From Chrysaora quinquecirrha (taxonomy: Eukaryota > Cnidaria > Scyphozoa > Semaeostomeae > Pelagiidae): DNA of 64,000 nucleotides. Each line of letters begins with the position of its first letter. Positions within the stretch are counted from its first letter, which is position 1. The translations under genes and the position numbers were made by a program. The notes under the pieces are model-generated. The model saw only the letters and a program-made list of their open reading frames with translations, was not told the origin of the DNA and searched no databases. The stretch lies in the NCBI GenBank assembly GCA_014526335.1, contig JACTAT010000010.1, forward strand, positions 557,184-621,183. Direction: 5' to 3'. Positions 1-9,844 of this stretch are shown here, piece by piece.

Positions 1-218
1 TGCGAGAAATAGGGTCGAGTATGAATGAAACTTTAAAAGATTGTAAAGACTTGATGAAAAGTGATGTTGCATGACGTGAAAGGTTCAGCGATGTTAGCAG
101 TGGACTTCAACACGCCGCTACACACATTTGTACATGTCATTCGTGTATATTAGAAGTTCACTGTATGATGCAGATTAATATTCTGATTATTATAAAACTG
201 AAATTAGACTTTTTTCAG

Positions 219-442
219 AAAGTAATGGTTACAAAGCTTTGAAGGTTAACTGCAGCAATCACAAGAGGCGATTGGCGGATATTGACACTGATGAAATTGA
301 ACACGTCAGCCTACGTTGTGAGATACCTATCAAACGAATGATCACCATGAACAGTTGTGATTGCAAAGGTGATATTGTCAAGTTTTACAACTGTTCAACG
401 ATAAAGAAAGATGAAGATTACATACTGATGCTAGAAAATTAA
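219..442 (+). CDS. Putative terminal exon, unknown protein
   Basis: An open frame of about 74 codons follows a polypyrimidine tract ending in a CAG acceptor at 216-218. It has no ATG at its beginning, so if real it is a last exon ending at the TAA at 440-442. The peptide is Cys-rich and contains a CEIPIKR segment and an FYNC segment. I do not recognise the family. It lies on the opposite strand to Polinton 1 and just outside the first recognisable gene of that element, so it may be host sequence. Chance open reading is quite possible. Confidence 0.18.
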
Positions 443-506
443 TGGTAAAAGTTTTTGAAAATTTATTGTCTTTTTCTGCAAAGCATTGATTGCAATTTAG
501 AATAAT

Positions 507-734
507 TTAACGCAGCTCTTTGATCTTCGACTTCAGTTTGTTTAATTTTTGACATGATACACTGTCTATTTTCCTTTTTGTCCAATTATGAATATTATTA
601 TTTTGGTGATGATGGTGATGATGATGATCATCATCATTACTATTATGATTTTGATCATGATGATTATGATCAAAAAGTATTTCATACAAGGTGCAGTCAA
701 CCCAGAATTGTGTTTTTGCGCATTTTTGCTTCAA
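507..734 (-). CDS. His/Asp-rich C-terminal extension in a shifted frame
   Basis: An open frame of about 75 codons overlaps the end of the preceding ORF by a few bases but in another frame. It has no ATG where it begins. The sequence has an Asp/His-rich stretch coded by ATC/ATG-type trinucleotide repeats (610-660) and a Lys-rich tail. The lack of a start, the overlap, and the match in composition to the Asp-rich end of the 731-1441 ORF suggest that it was once the same protein's C-terminus, separated by a small indel near 732-738. The repeat is an obvious place for slippage. Confidence 0.3.
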   Translation of the reverse strand: MKQKCAKTQFWVDCTLYEILFDHNHHDQNHNSNDDDHHHHHHHQNNNIHNWTKRKIDSVSCQKLNKLKSKIKELR

Positions 735-1441
735 GTTTGAGCACGACCAGTTCTTTTTGGAAAAATATGTTTGATAATTCTTTCTGAATCAATGTCACCA
801 TATTCGTCTACAAATAGTGAATCGTGAATATGAAACTTATCCTCATTTATATCGTAACTATCCGAAGAATAGTTATCCTTATCACCCCGGCCATCGTCAT
901 CTCGGTCATTTTGATTCATCTCATTTCTGCTAGTGAAATCAATATTAAAAACATCCTTTGCCTCTTTTAAGAACTTGTCTTCGAAATTAGAAGTACAGGA
1001 ATGAAATAAAACCATTTCAACTTGATCCATGAATTTCCCCAGTGCAGCTTCAAGCCATCTCATTTCAGGTCGATCATAGTTGACATATGCTCCTGTAAAA
1101 TATTCTGTATCGTCTGTATGCACATACAGAATGATTTGCTTTCCTATGCATACTTTATTCCAATACCATTTGATATTCAGAATCTCATTGAAGCTCCCCT
1201 GCTTAAGAATAATTGGAGCAATCAAATAGGCAGTTTTTGCGTTAGGCATGCAAACTTCAAAAAGATGAACCTTTCTGTTTTCTGTTTTTCCACAGGCAGC
1301 CTTTGCTTCATTGGCACTTATAATATCTACATAGCTATCAGAGTTTTCCAAGATTACGTTTGCTCTTGTTCCACCAAGAGCAACAACGGTGACGACGAGC
1401 ACAGTGCAGTAGAGATACAACGAAAACAACCTGAAATTCAT
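731..1441 (-). CDS. Secreted/membrane-type unknown protein, Asp-rich C-terminus
   Basis: A 236-codon ORF from a checked ATG at 1441. The first 27 residues form a classic signal peptide or signal anchor: a short polar start, then a Leu/Val-rich core ending near ALGGTRA. The middle contains scattered Cys residues (AACGK, EVCMP, KVCIGK, HSCTS) that could form disulphides. The C-terminal third is rich in Asp, Asn and Ser. I recognise no family. It lies downstream of the Polinton 1 protease on the same strand and shares the element's Asp/His-rich style, so it is inferred to be a terminal accessory gene. The reading frame seems to shift near its end into the next entry. Confidence 0.5.
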   Translation of the reverse strand: MNFRLFSLYLYCTVLVVTVVALGGTRANVILENSDSYVDIISANEAKAACGKTENRKVHLFEVCMPNAKTAYLIAPIILKQGSFNEILNIKWYWNKVCIGKQIILYVHTDDTEYFTGAYVNYDRPEMRWLEAALGKFMDQVEMVLFHSCTSNFEDKFLKEAKDVFNIDFTSRNEMNQNDRDDDGRGDKDNYSSDSYDINEDKFHIHDSLFVDEYGDIDSERIIKHIFPKRTGRAQT

Positions 1442-1902
1442 TTCAATTTTATTATTATAATAATTTCAGTTAAAAGTCCTAAGCTGCTTCTATAAATTCT
1501 TGTCACAGTCAGTTTCTAAGAAATGAATGTTCAAACAGTTAGAAATGTACTTCTAATGTATCATTTTAAAACAAATTATAATTTACAACTGAATTATACA
1601 ATTCTACATAACTTATAATAAAATACAAGAAAAAAAGCCGTGAGAAATATTACAGACAAATAGAAATGTTTTACATCTATTAAACACCAGCTGACTTGGA
1701 CAAGTGGTCTAAAACTCGTAAACTAATACTAATAATAACTAAAACCATTTGGAGTTCACTGGTTCGAGTCACAAAGCTGGTACAATTTTTGTTCTCTAAT
1801 TGAAATATTAAGTAAGAAATTAAGAACTTAATTTTGAATTAATTAATAATCGTACAATTTGTAACAATCACACTGAGCATTCCCATCCTATTCGTTAAAA
1901 CA
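1442..1902. other. Non-coding interval
   Basis: AT-rich spacer between the secreted-protein ORF and the broken tail of the next gene. It has no ORF of note and no recognisable repeat. Confidence 0.5.
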
Positions 1903-2043
1903 CTATGGACACATGTCATAGCCTCTGAAAGTTCCATTGGGATAAAAAGCCCATTCAGGATATAAACCTGGTAGAAATTTATACAAGTCCTTTCTACATA
2001 AAGAATCTAAAATGTCTCCTTCAATCTTAAACCAAATGCGTAA
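1903..2043 (-). pseudogene. Tail of a minus-strand ORF cut off by the hAT insertion
   Basis: About 47 open codons ending at the stop at 1903. They read out of the hAT-type element at 2052-3348 and lie in register with the protease frame on its far side if the element and one 8-bp duplication are disregarded. The peptide contains a FLPGLYPEWAFYPNG segment. It does not show the CGxxC-type active-site cysteine motif expected near the C-terminus of adenain-family proteases, so it may be a divergent tail or a different gene. Seen: the open frame and register. Inferred: common origin with the protease ORF. Confidence 0.4.
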
Positions 2044-2051
2044 TTTATAAA
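2044..2051. repeat. Target-site duplication, left copy
   Basis: TTTATAAA directly before the CAGTG end of the hAT element, matching the copy at 3349-3356 exactly. Confidence 0.9.
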
Positions 2052-3348
2052 CAGTGAGACGACCTGAAACGACCTGAAACGAGATGAAATCACCTGAAAC
2101 GACCTGAAACGACCTGAAACGAGCCGTCAAATTTGGAATCGAGGCTGAAACGACCTGAGACGACCTGCTATCTTAGCAACGAAGTGTTAAGGTCAAGGGA
2201 TTTGTATTGTTCTTTACGCATTGTCACATTCTTTTCTTATCACAATAGGAACACGTGTCAGTATCAAAGCGGCCATCCTTTCATCAGACACCTAATTTTC
2301 TGCGAAAGACAGTCTATCCGATCCATAAGGGGTCATTGGGCATGAGGGGTTATGATGATGGGCGGTTTTCCGGGTTTTTCGACACTTCGAGAGCGGTTTT
2401 ACCGAGGGGCAATTCACTCCTCAGAAAGGTGTACGAGATTTTTATGAAAACAAAAGGATCTCCAAGAGATTTTTGTGAAAACAATAGGTTTTCTAGCAAA
2501 GTTGTACGAGGTTTTCAAAGAATGAATCACCCTTCTGGTTTTACGGTTTTACCTTCAAAAAGTACGGTTTTTCAATTTGTGATTTCGGTGTGGTTTAAAA
2601 GAATTTTAAGATGTAGGTCTATCTTCAACTCTTTTGGCTAAAAAAATGTTTTTTCGGTTTTCAAACCTCTCCCCCCATGCCTCCATGATGGAGTTTCGGA
2701 ACCAAAATGTTGATTTAAAGAATTTGGCGTTAAACATAAAATTCAGAATAAAAACAAAAAGAAAAGGCGAAAAAATTCAGAAAGCCCTGGTTATTTATTT
2801 AAAAAAGGTATGCATAAAGCTTATACCCAGGGGCATTATTCACTCCTTGAAAATCTCGTACATATTTACTGGAAGTCCTATTGTTTACCTGGAAATCCCT
2901 TGAAAGTCCTTTTGTTTTAATGAAAATCTCGTACGCCTGTTTCCAGAGCGAAATGCCCTCGGCTTATACAGTAAATGGGAATTTGTGGGAGAGCGGCAAC
3001 AACAAAATATCTTTATTGAAAACAGACTCCTCCTTTTGATAAGGAAATCATATGAAGTCAATCAATTTTAGCTCCAACAGAGATTTTTTTCAACAGATTA
3101 AGAACAATACCATCCCAGAGGGATGGCCGCTTTGATACTGACACATGTTCCTATTGTGATAAGAAAAGAATGCGACAATGCGTAAAGAACAATACAAATC
3201 CCTTGACCTTAACACTTCGTTGCTAAGATAGCAGGTCGTCTCAGGTCGTTTCAGCCTCGATTCCAAATTTGACGGCTCGTTTCAGGTTGTTTCAGGTCGT
3301 TTCAGGTCGTTTCAGATGGTTTCAGGTCGGTTTCAGGTCATCTCACTG
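2052..3348. mobile_element. Non-autonomous hAT-type element (MITE-like) with long nested inverted repeats
   Basis: The 1,297-bp element begins CAGTGAGACGACCTG and ends CAGGTCATCTCACTG. It is flanked by a perfect 8-bp direct duplication, TTTATAAA, at 2044-2051 and 3349-3356. CAGTG ends and 8-bp duplications are hallmarks of the hAT superfamily. The terminal inverted repeats are about 225 bp (2052-2278 against 3119-3348). Their outer parts consist of repeated CGACCTGAAA units. A second, inner pair of inverted arms lies at about 2391-2530 and 2829-2960. No transposase ORF is present, so it must have been mobilised in trans. It interrupts the minus-strand protease gene of Polinton 1. Confidence 0.9.
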
Positions 3349-3780
3349 TTTATAAATTACGGCCTTGGCTACTTTTAAGTTTTTATTTGTAAAGTGTTGA
3401 GTAGAAAGCAGCTCTTTCAAATCGGTTTGTCTATTAATCTGACGAAAATAGGAAAATACAAGCATTTCATCTGCAAACTGTTTGAAGTTCTTGTTTGGCT
3501 GTTGTCCATAGGAATCGAAAAAATACGACTTGTGATTATGATCGAAATAGACACCTTGCCAATGTAAGCCGCCGTTTTTGTGAGTACCAGTATTGAGAAT
3601 GTAGCAGAAAGGAAAGTCGGTAATATCTCTTTCTAATAGTGTTACAATCAAAAATTGACGAAAACTTTCAATGCTATTTAGGATTCTTATAGCATCATCT
3701 TCTGTAACACACCCACCATAGATCAAGTTTAAATAATGACGATCTTGACTTATACAGTCTGCGATTTGTCGATTATCCAT
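3343..3780 (-). pseudogene. Adenain-like cysteine protease (Polinton 1), 3' end disrupted
   Basis: The ORF starts at the ATG at 3780 and runs until it enters the hAT element, where a stop occurs at 3343. In Polintons and adenoviruses this family matures capsid precursors. The catalytic His region is visible as GGLHWQGVYFD, followed by the conserved FFDSYGQQP block. The C-terminal CGxxC-type motif with the nucleophilic Cys is not present in this ORF. The gene sits immediately downstream of the major capsid ORF, its usual neighbour. Seen: HW and DSYG blocks and the insertion point. Known: family role. Inferred: a once complete protease inactivated by the transposon, although the sequence beyond the insertion does not clearly supply the missing motif. 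Confidence 0.75.
3349..3356. repeat. Target-site duplication, right copy
   Basis: TTTATAAA directly after the CACTG end of the hAT element, matching 2044-2051 exactly. Confidence 0.9.
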
Positions 3781-3906
3781 AACAATTTTCAACAATGATA
3801 CAGCTATTATTTAAGTTGTCACACAATGACTAAGAGCAATTTTCCTCAAAAATTCCTATTATAGTTTACACAGAAAATTATAAAACAATAAACTGAAAAT
3901 TTGTTT

Positions 3907-5496
3907 TTATAGATAGTCTCTGTCGATTTGTCCTGATGAAGTGATTGCGAATTTTCTCTGATCGAACTTGTGGAACTGGAATTCTAGATTGGTGTTCAGA
4001 ACTCTGTTTGGCGGGAGCTGAATATGCAGTCTAAGATCGGCCATTCGTTGATCTTCTGCAAGGGAATTGTCTCTCTGAAGAGCTGAGAATGTGATAGTAT
4101 CAGCGTACAAAGTGTATCCGCATTCTTTAGCCTTGCTTTCGTCATTAATCAGAAAATCATTTCTCGTAGTCAAAGGATCAACCAAATCAGGATTGATCGT
4201 ATCACGAATCATATCGTAGGCTTCAGAATTTCTCTTCTTCTCATGTCTCCACATGGAAGATCCATTGATCAAGTAACGCCATTCGGTACCAAGAGGAAGC
4301 TTGTACATTATGTAAGGATTCCGTTTAATGTTTCCAAGTTTTGCACGTCTGTCTACCAGTGTCATGCATATTTTGTCGGGCAGTTTGTCGTTTGAAATTG
4401 TTTGATCATAAGGGTTGGCGCCTTGCATTGGCGTAAAATTGTCAATCATATGTTGCGTAAAAAGGTAAGTGTCAGGAGCTGAGTCGGTAAATGTTTCGAC
4501 ATAGCGAGCCATCAAATCTTTTGCAAGTTCCAATGAGCAGATCTCAAGTTTAAAGTCTAATGTTCGAATACTACATGCTGCAGCCTTTTCTTCCAGGTCG
4601 GTGATGGTTTGATTATTTTCTCCCGTCAGCAAATAGTAGGAATTCGGATGACGCTCAAATGTACTGTCAATCTTGTTCGCTTGGTTTATTGGAGTTTGTT
4701 GTCTTGTTATAGGACAATTGATTTGGAATTCCAGTTCTGCGATTCTTCCTTTGTAGAAGACGTTAGCAAGTTTCGCTCGTGCTTCGTTCACGGTGTTTAT
4801 AGGAAGATGAGTAGCATCTCCATCGTCACAATCCCATTCTTTCAGATGACCAGCTGTTTCTTTCCAATAGCCTTTTTTCTCCAAATCGCTGTTGTTGTAC
4901 ACTGTTTGCGGGGTGCCCCAAGTGGTGTGAAAGTAATCGATTTCAGAGCAGATATTTTTACCAGTTCCCAACTCTTGACCATTCATACGAATAGAGATTT
5001 GTTTAAATAGACTAGGGGCAATGTTATTGGTTGGCGTGATTCTCTTCTGATATTTAAGAGCTGGTGTGGTTGCATTCCATGGATTATCATTATAGTACAT
5101 TTGAGTGCGCATTTTGACCTTAAATCTTCGGCTATCTAAAAATGTATCAGGTGACTGAGGTATTGTCAGAACTATCATGTCTTCATTCATAGGAGCAGTA
5201 GTATGTTCAGGTCTCAAGTCCATGATAAGAGCATTTCGGAAGAGATGATAAATGCTTGTTTGAGGAGAAAAATTAAGCATTTCCGAACCAGGAGCAGTAC
5301 CAAGTCTGCTTGGACCGCGTTGGAGGAAACTGTCACTGAAGGCATTACCGAATCTTCCATGTTGTTGATTTATGACATCAATCTGTTTAAATGTATTTAA
5401 TCTGCTGCCTCCTACCAGTTTTGGTCTTTTGTAGTTTTTATCAATATCTTGATATGTATCTTTCTTTTCTTTACGTTTTTCTTGAAAATTTGCCAT
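3907..5496 (-). CDS. Major capsid protein, double jelly-roll type (Polinton 1)
   Basis: An uninterrupted 529-codon ORF from a verified ATG at 5496. The N-terminal 30 residues are Lys-rich. Around residues 165-190 there is a strand-like segment with an IRMNGQEL core followed by a Cys/Tyr-containing stretch, which resembles the inter-strand motif of Polinton major capsid proteins. The same element is far more typical in Polinton 2 near 58.95 kb. Position supports the call: it lies between a basic core-like gene and the protease, as in Polinton 2. Length fits a single double jelly-roll subunit. The ORF being intact in an otherwise decayed element is notable. Identity rests on weak motif similarity plus synteny, and a structure prediction would settle it. 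Confidence 0.7.
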   Translation of the reverse strand: MANFQEKRKEKKDTYQDIDKNYKRPKLVGGSRLNTFKQIDVINQQHGRFGNAFSDSFLQRGPSRLGTAPGSEMLNFSPQTSIYHLFRNALIMDLRPEHTTAPMNEDMIVLTIPQSPDTFLDSRRFKVKMRTQMYYNDNPWNATTPALKYQKRITPTNNIAPSLFKQISIRMNGQELGTGKNICSEIDYFHTTWGTPQTVYNNSDLEKKGYWKETAGHLKEWDCDDGDATHLPINTVNEARAKLANVFYKGRIAELEFQINCPITRQQTPINQANKIDSTFERHPNSYYLLTGENNQTITDLEEKAAACSIRTLDFKLEICSLELAKDLMARYVETFTDSAPDTYLFTQHMIDNFTPMQGANPYDQTISNDKLPDKICMTLVDRRAKLGNIKRNPYIMYKLPLGTEWRYLINGSSMWRHEKKRNSEAYDMIRDTINPDLVDPLTTRNDFLINDESKAKECGYTLYADTITFSALQRDNSLAEDQRMADLRLHIQLPPNRVLNTNLEFQFHKFDQRKFAITSSGQIDRDYL

Positions 5497-5553
5497 TTTT
5501 CAAATCAATGGCTTTAATGACAGTAGCAAATTTTTTAGTCATGGTTACTATAG

Positions 5554-5679
5554 CTATATCAAACCAACTTGTCGTTCGATTCCAGGTGAAATTTTAATTC
5601 CTGCTTTCGCTTTGTAGCGTCTAGTTCTGCGACGTTTTCTTCGACGGTATTTTTTGTGTTTGAATTTGGGCTTACTTAT
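5554..5679 (-). pseudogene. Small, very basic protamine-like ORF without ATG
   Basis: Forty-one codons ending at the TAG at 5554-5556. The frame opens in ISKPKFKHKKYRRRKRRR and then a TRRYKAKAGI segment. About half the first 30 residues are Arg or Lys, like adenovirus core peptides (mu/pVII type) that condense DNA in virions. There is no in-frame ATG; the codon at 5677-5679 is ATA, so either the start has decayed or translation begins elsewhere. It lies between the pVI-like gene and the capsid gene. A comparable small basic ORF appears in Polinton 2 at 61.9-62.06 kb. Function is inferred from composition and position only. Confidence 0.4.
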
Positions 5680-5687
5680 GTTTAATG

Positions 5688-6200
5688 CTAGGGAATTTTT
5701 TTAGTAGGTGAATTCAATATTTTATTTACTGTTTTATTTTGTAAATTTTTCCATTTGTTTTTGATTGAATTTTCGACTCGACTTTTGGAAGAATTTATCA
5801 ATTTCAGTGCTTTGGCTCTTGCTCCGTGCTTCAACGACTTTGCAACAGTTGTACCCTCGTTGACGACTTTTTTTCTAAATCTGTTTAGATTATGAATAGT
5901 TGCTCTTTTGCTGTGATTGAGTAGTCTTTGCGCAGTCCTACCGTGTTTCAATGCTTGTGATTTGACTGTGGAAATTCCTTTTCTAGCAACTTTTGATATT
6001 GCACAAGAAAGCATATTTCCTATTCCTCTTCCAATAGTTGTGCCAATTTGATTTTTGTACAGTGTTTTATGACGATATTCTTTCCTGACATGTGGCACTG
6101 GTTGACTAAAGGCTCCATACAGACCTGGTCTATGGTACGAAACAATACCAGGCGAGATTCCAGTGTCAAAATTATAATTCAAAAAATTGTTATTTGTCAT
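5688..6200 (-). CDS. Basic capsid-interior protein, adenovirus pVI/core-like (Polinton 1)
   Basis: A 170-codon ORF from the ATG at 6200. The first 45 residues are Tyr/Pro/Gly-rich with a GLYGAFSQPVPHV segment. Then a GTTIGRGIGNML segment leads into about 110 residues of Lys/Arg-rich, mostly helical sequence. The Gly-Arg-Gly motif near residue 57 parallels QRGRGVGSIFRKA in the equivalent gene of Polinton 2 at 59.9 kb. In both elements the gene sits directly upstream of the major capsid gene. Polinton and adintovirus genomes encode such minor capsid proteins, likened to adenovirus pVI, with suggested roles in membrane activity or DNA contact. No specific function can be proven from sequence. 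Confidence 0.55.
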   Translation of the reverse strand: MTNNNFLNYNFDTGISPGIVSYHRPGLYGAFSQPVPHVRKEYRHKTLYKNQIGTTIGRGIGNMLSCAISKVARKGISTVKSQALKHGRTAQRLLNHSKRATIHNLNRFRKKVVNEGTTVAKSLKHGARAKALKLINSSKSRVENSIKNKWKNLQNKTVNKILNSPTKKIP

Positions 6201-6351
6201 TTCGATTCTCTTCTTTCGAATGCTTATATATAAATTTTAAATCAACATATTCACCAATATTAACTAGCTGCATGGCTACACATATATGTTAAATTGAATT
6301 TCACATATTGAATAATCTGTTAATTAATAGTATTAATCAGCTAGTGGTTAA
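6201..6351. other. Short intergenic spacer
   Basis: AT-rich spacer between the penton-like and core-like genes. Nothing is recognised in it. Confidence 0.4.
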
Positions 6352-7952
6352 TTATGCTTTTTTACGAATGAGAAATTTGAATTTCAAAATTCCCGAATTA
6401 ACTTTATCACCATAACTATTTTGCACTAAGAAAAATGTATTTTCCAAGTTTATGTTTCTTTTCAATGTTGCGAATACTTTTTGCTGTATTGTGTAAGTTT
6501 TCGAGATTAGTTTTCCGTCTAATTGTTGACTAAAAGGATCAATGTGCGGATCGCCATAGTTAAGTGTTGGAGCAGGGATGTGAGCAACGTATGGAGACAA
6601 ATGATTACCAATGTGGTAAGTTGGTACAACGATATTGGAATACAGGTAGATATCACCAGCATTCAGTGGATTGATAGGATGTTGAGCAGTAAATATAACA
6701 ACTTTGTCATCTTTAACTGGAGCTTCTAAGAGTTCTTCATATTCTCTAAGATCTCTATTATAACTATTAAGAGCAGGAAGTTTCCAAAGACCACGTGTTA
6801 CAGTTGTAGTGTCTGCATCACCGTTTTTGTAACAGTATGGAACAACTATTTCTGATTTTAGTTTTGCTGACGTAATCTTTGAAACGGAACATGTTGTATT
6901 GTAAGAACCATTTTCAAGGGAATTATAGACAATTGGCAAGCCGGAGCGAACAAGTGTTTTTTCTGTAAAATTGTTCCGATATTCGTAAAGAGGTAGTGTA
7001 TTGCTTATTTTTTCAAAGCCAAACATGTTGCAAATTATTTCTCCAAAAGCAACGTACATTGTTGAAAATGGAGATAATAATTGGAAATGATAATGTTGAT
7101 TTGGATTGAGTTCAGTTTTTCTATTTCATACGCAAACTGTCGGTAGAGAATAGCTTATATCTGACCATGATATGTTGTTAAATAACAGTGCAGTTTTGTG
7201 ATAGCCAACGATTGAGTTTGTGTTAGCATATGTCTGAGCGGTACTGATTTCTGTTGTTGTAACTGGATTTATTGACAACAGTTGTTGAAGAGACAAGAGA
7301 CAAAACTCGTTATTGTATTTCTTGTATTCATCCGAATATGTATTCAGTGCTTTGTCGAGATAGTTGAAACGAACTACTGGAAATCGTTTTAAACCTGCTT
7401 CTTCTGACAGTGGTTGCTTTTCTAGACTTCGTGCATAGAGTTTCTCTATATCGTGTTGAGAAGAAGCATTGTTAAAGCAATTGTCCAGCTCTAAGAACAT
7501 ATCGATATTTTTTTGATAATTATTTTTTATATAGCTATCAGCAGTGTCTGATATTTGGTAAATTTCTTTAAAAACATCTGCTATTTTAATTTTTGTTGAT
7601 GCAAGACCATCATTAGTCGTAGTGGTAGTGCTGTCTGTGAAATACCCAATCGGAAAGAACATCATTGGTCCCAGCATTATTTCAGCATCGTACAGATGGT
7701 AAGTACTGTTTGCTTTAGCTTTGTCTGGAGGTGGTAGGTTGATGATTTTGTCATTTTCAAAATTATATTCTACCTCAATCAAAGCTATTTCCCAGTCTTC
7801 ATCTGCAGGAACCTGCAACTGATCTCTAGACACCACAGACAAGTTCGTGACAAAAACACAAGTTGATGATCAAATGAGTATCCAGATACATATTTGGAAC
7901 AATCAATGTAACCATTGATGTAAAAAAAGTCTTCACTATCATAGAAACTCAT
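6352..7952 (-). pseudogene. Penton-like minor capsid protein (Polinton 1), one frameshift and one in-frame TGA
   Basis: Three open stretches appear to form one gene of about 530 codons. It starts at the ATG at 7952. The frame changes at a run of T residues near 7847-7852. The middle part, 7126-7842, contains VPADEDWEIALIEVEY, the characteristic 'WEVAL-E' block of Polinton penton proteins. It ends in a TGA at 7126-7128 that is in frame with the next 250 codons, down to 6352. The C-terminal part has AGDIYLYSNIVVPTYHIG, resembling the 'YVYCDIV...VGD' region of the family. The seemingly separate 235-codon ORF at 6352-7059 is therefore better read as the C-terminal half. The penton-type protein occupies capsid vertices. 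Seen: motifs, stop and frame change. Inferred: single ancestral gene. Confidence 0.6.
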
Positions 7953-8081
7953 TATATCTTTTTTTACTTTGAATTAATAATTAAATATTTTCTCGTTGGT
8001 TTTTATATAATTATCATCGCAGATATTTACTGTGCAATTCAAATCTGCTATGCATTTATTTATATTTTCAAACTTAAAATG

Positions 8082-8632
8082 TCAAAAACTGTCAAAAACT
8101 GTCGGATAACAATTTAATTTCAAAGTTTTTCTTTCGAACTTTTGCAAGGATTGTTTTATTGGAATAAAATAACTGTTGATGTGTTTTTTGTCGAAGTTGT
8201 AAATCAATTCAGTTCCTGGTGTAGATACTGTTGTAACGGATGAGGGAATTTTTAGTGTTAATTCGCAAATAAGTGCATCTCTTTCAGTTGGTAGATATTG
8301 AAGTATGTCATTTTTTGAGATGTTATTGCCAAGGGCTATGGAGAGATTAAGAGTGCTACCACTTGTTGTTGTTGTTGCTGTTGCTGTTCCTAACATTCTC
8401 AATACAATATCATCCAGTAAGAGAGTGAAGTTGCAGTTTTCAATTGAAATGTAAAGAGTTTGTTCCTTCCAGCATTTGATGGCAACAATGGTAGAATGTC
8501 TTTATTTTCAGTGTTGTAAGCATCATTGTAACCACTGTCTTTGACTCGACTACAGTAAGTTAGAACTCCGGCGTTTGTAACGAAAAATTTTGTGAAAAAA
8601 TTAACACCGCCCTGCTGAGAAACATTTTCCAT
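8082..8632 (-). pseudogene. Unknown Polinton 1 protein, two overlapping frames
   Basis: Two open stretches, 8399-8632 (with ATG at 8632) and 8082-8402, lie in different frames and meet within a few bases. The most economical reading is one protein of about 180 residues with a frameshift before 8402. The second stretch has a Thr-rich run coded by GTT repeats near 8360-8390 and a TERDALICELTLKIP segment. It ends in FDSF next to a duplicated GTCAAAAACT unit. No family is recognised. It lies between the penton-like gene and a larger unknown ORF, on the same strand, so a virion or assembly role is possible but unproven. Confidence 0.4.
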
Positions 8633-8704
8633 TATTCATTGATGCGGGTCAAAAAAGTTATAATAGATAGCTTATTCTTGATAAAAGTAAAAGTGGTAAT
8701 TTTT

Positions 8705-9844
8705 TTAATTTGAACTTTTGACATAAAATGTTAAAGCAGTAGGATATTTAAAGCTCTTAATCGGAATGCTGTTTGAATTGTAAAAGTTAATTCCCTCACT
8801 AGAAAGTTTTGTTTTGGAAGTAAGTGAATTTGAGTATGTTTCTGTTATTGTATACTCGTATTCAATATCAGACATGAGAGTTAATTTATTGAACAACAGT
8901 GTTTCGATTTGAAACATTTGTTTTGAAAATTCACTTGACATGTTGTTTTCAAGCGGTACCGTAAGTATTTCAATTGTAGGCTCGAAAGTTCCACTGTAAA
9001 TGTTTGGTTTGATTTTGTTAGATTTGATTTGTAGAATCTTCTTTTTCGCCAAACGCAGATATTGAGAAATTAACCAGGAAACACCTCGTGGAAAGTATGC
9101 AATGTTCAGTGATGGACGTATAGGCATGGGCACTGTGTAATGCCAATGGACATCACGATAACGTTTACTAGGGTCATCATAATGCCAATCAGAAGAAAAA
9201 TTAGCACCATGTTTAAAGGCACTGCACACAAAAATATCAACGTATTCTTGATCTGTGGAATTTTCTCGTATTGTAGCATCAAAATTTCTGTAGAATTTTG
9301 GAATGAAAAATGTATGTTTTGCATTCGTATTTACACTGTAAGGACTTTTCATTTGCCACGTTTTTTTCAAAATCGTAATACAAAATCCTCGATGTGTCCA
9401 GCGTAGTTTTGCACCAACGGCACCACCCGGCTCTATGATCCAATGATTTGAAAACATTTCTGACAATTTTCTACACTCTTCTACTTCATCGAACCAGCTT
9501 GCTCTGCTGAAATCTACTAAGAAAGCATTTTTGGGATTGAAACTCGTTGTTGATTGTGTTGCGTCAGTTGTTGTTGTTGTTGTTGTTGCTGTTGTTGTTG
9601 TTGTCGATGGCACAACATTGCAAACTGGAAAAAAGTCATCGTCTTCCCAGTAGTCGATTCCAAGTAGAATTGCTAACGTTTTATTAAGTCGAACAATTTG
9701 CATATATCCTCCTTCACTGTCATGAAGTACTGCTCCCCAATCACTACGTTCATTTGAATTTGTGATTTTATCAGTTCGACGAACAACAATGTCGAAACAA
9801 TCTGATGTTATTTCGGTGTTTTTGTTTGGATTTACACCAAACAT
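8705..9844 (-). CDS. Unknown 379-residue Polinton 1 protein, possibly a second minor capsid protein
   Basis: An intact ORF from the ATG at 9844. Residues about 46-65 read YMQIVRLNKTLAILLGIDYW, recalling the 'LA-LLGF' segment of penton-type minor capsid proteins. The last 25 residues, with IPIKSFKYPTALTFYVK, recall their C-terminal strand. Between these lies a Thr run coded by GTT repeats (9558-9602) and a Trp/His-rich middle. The start overlaps the end of the next gene upstream by 13 bases, a compact viral arrangement. These resemblances are weak; I can only say that it is a conserved-looking, uninterrupted gene within the structural block. No enzyme motif is visible. Confidence 0.45.
   Translation of the reverse strand: MFGVNPNKNTEITSDCFDIVVRRTDKITNSNERSDWGAVLHDSEGGYMQIVRLNKTLAILLGIDYWEDDDFFPVCNVVPSTTTTTATTTTTTTDATQSTTSFNPKNAFLVDFSRASWFDEVEECRKLSEMFSNHWIIEPGGAVGAKLRWTHRGFCITILKKTWQMKSPYSVNTNAKHTFFIPKFYRNFDATIRENSTDQEYVDIFVCSAFKHGANFSSDWHYDDPSKRYRDVHWHYTVPMPIRPSLNIAYFPRGVSWLISQYLRLAKKKILQIKSNKIKPNIYSGTFEPTIEILTVPLENNMSSEFSKQMFQIETLLFNKLTLMSDIEYEYTITETYSNSLTSKTKLSSEGINFYNSNSIPIKSFKYPTALTFYVKSSN

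Noticed and set aside
554..787. Plus-strand ORF rich in Asp/His/Tyr over the 600-660 repeat
   Set aside because: A shadow of the trinucleotide repeat in the minus-strand gene; no start or splice context.
1022..1495. Long plus-strand ORF over the secreted-protein gene
   Set aside because: Antisense shadow of the minus-strand ORF with a signal peptide; no independent support.
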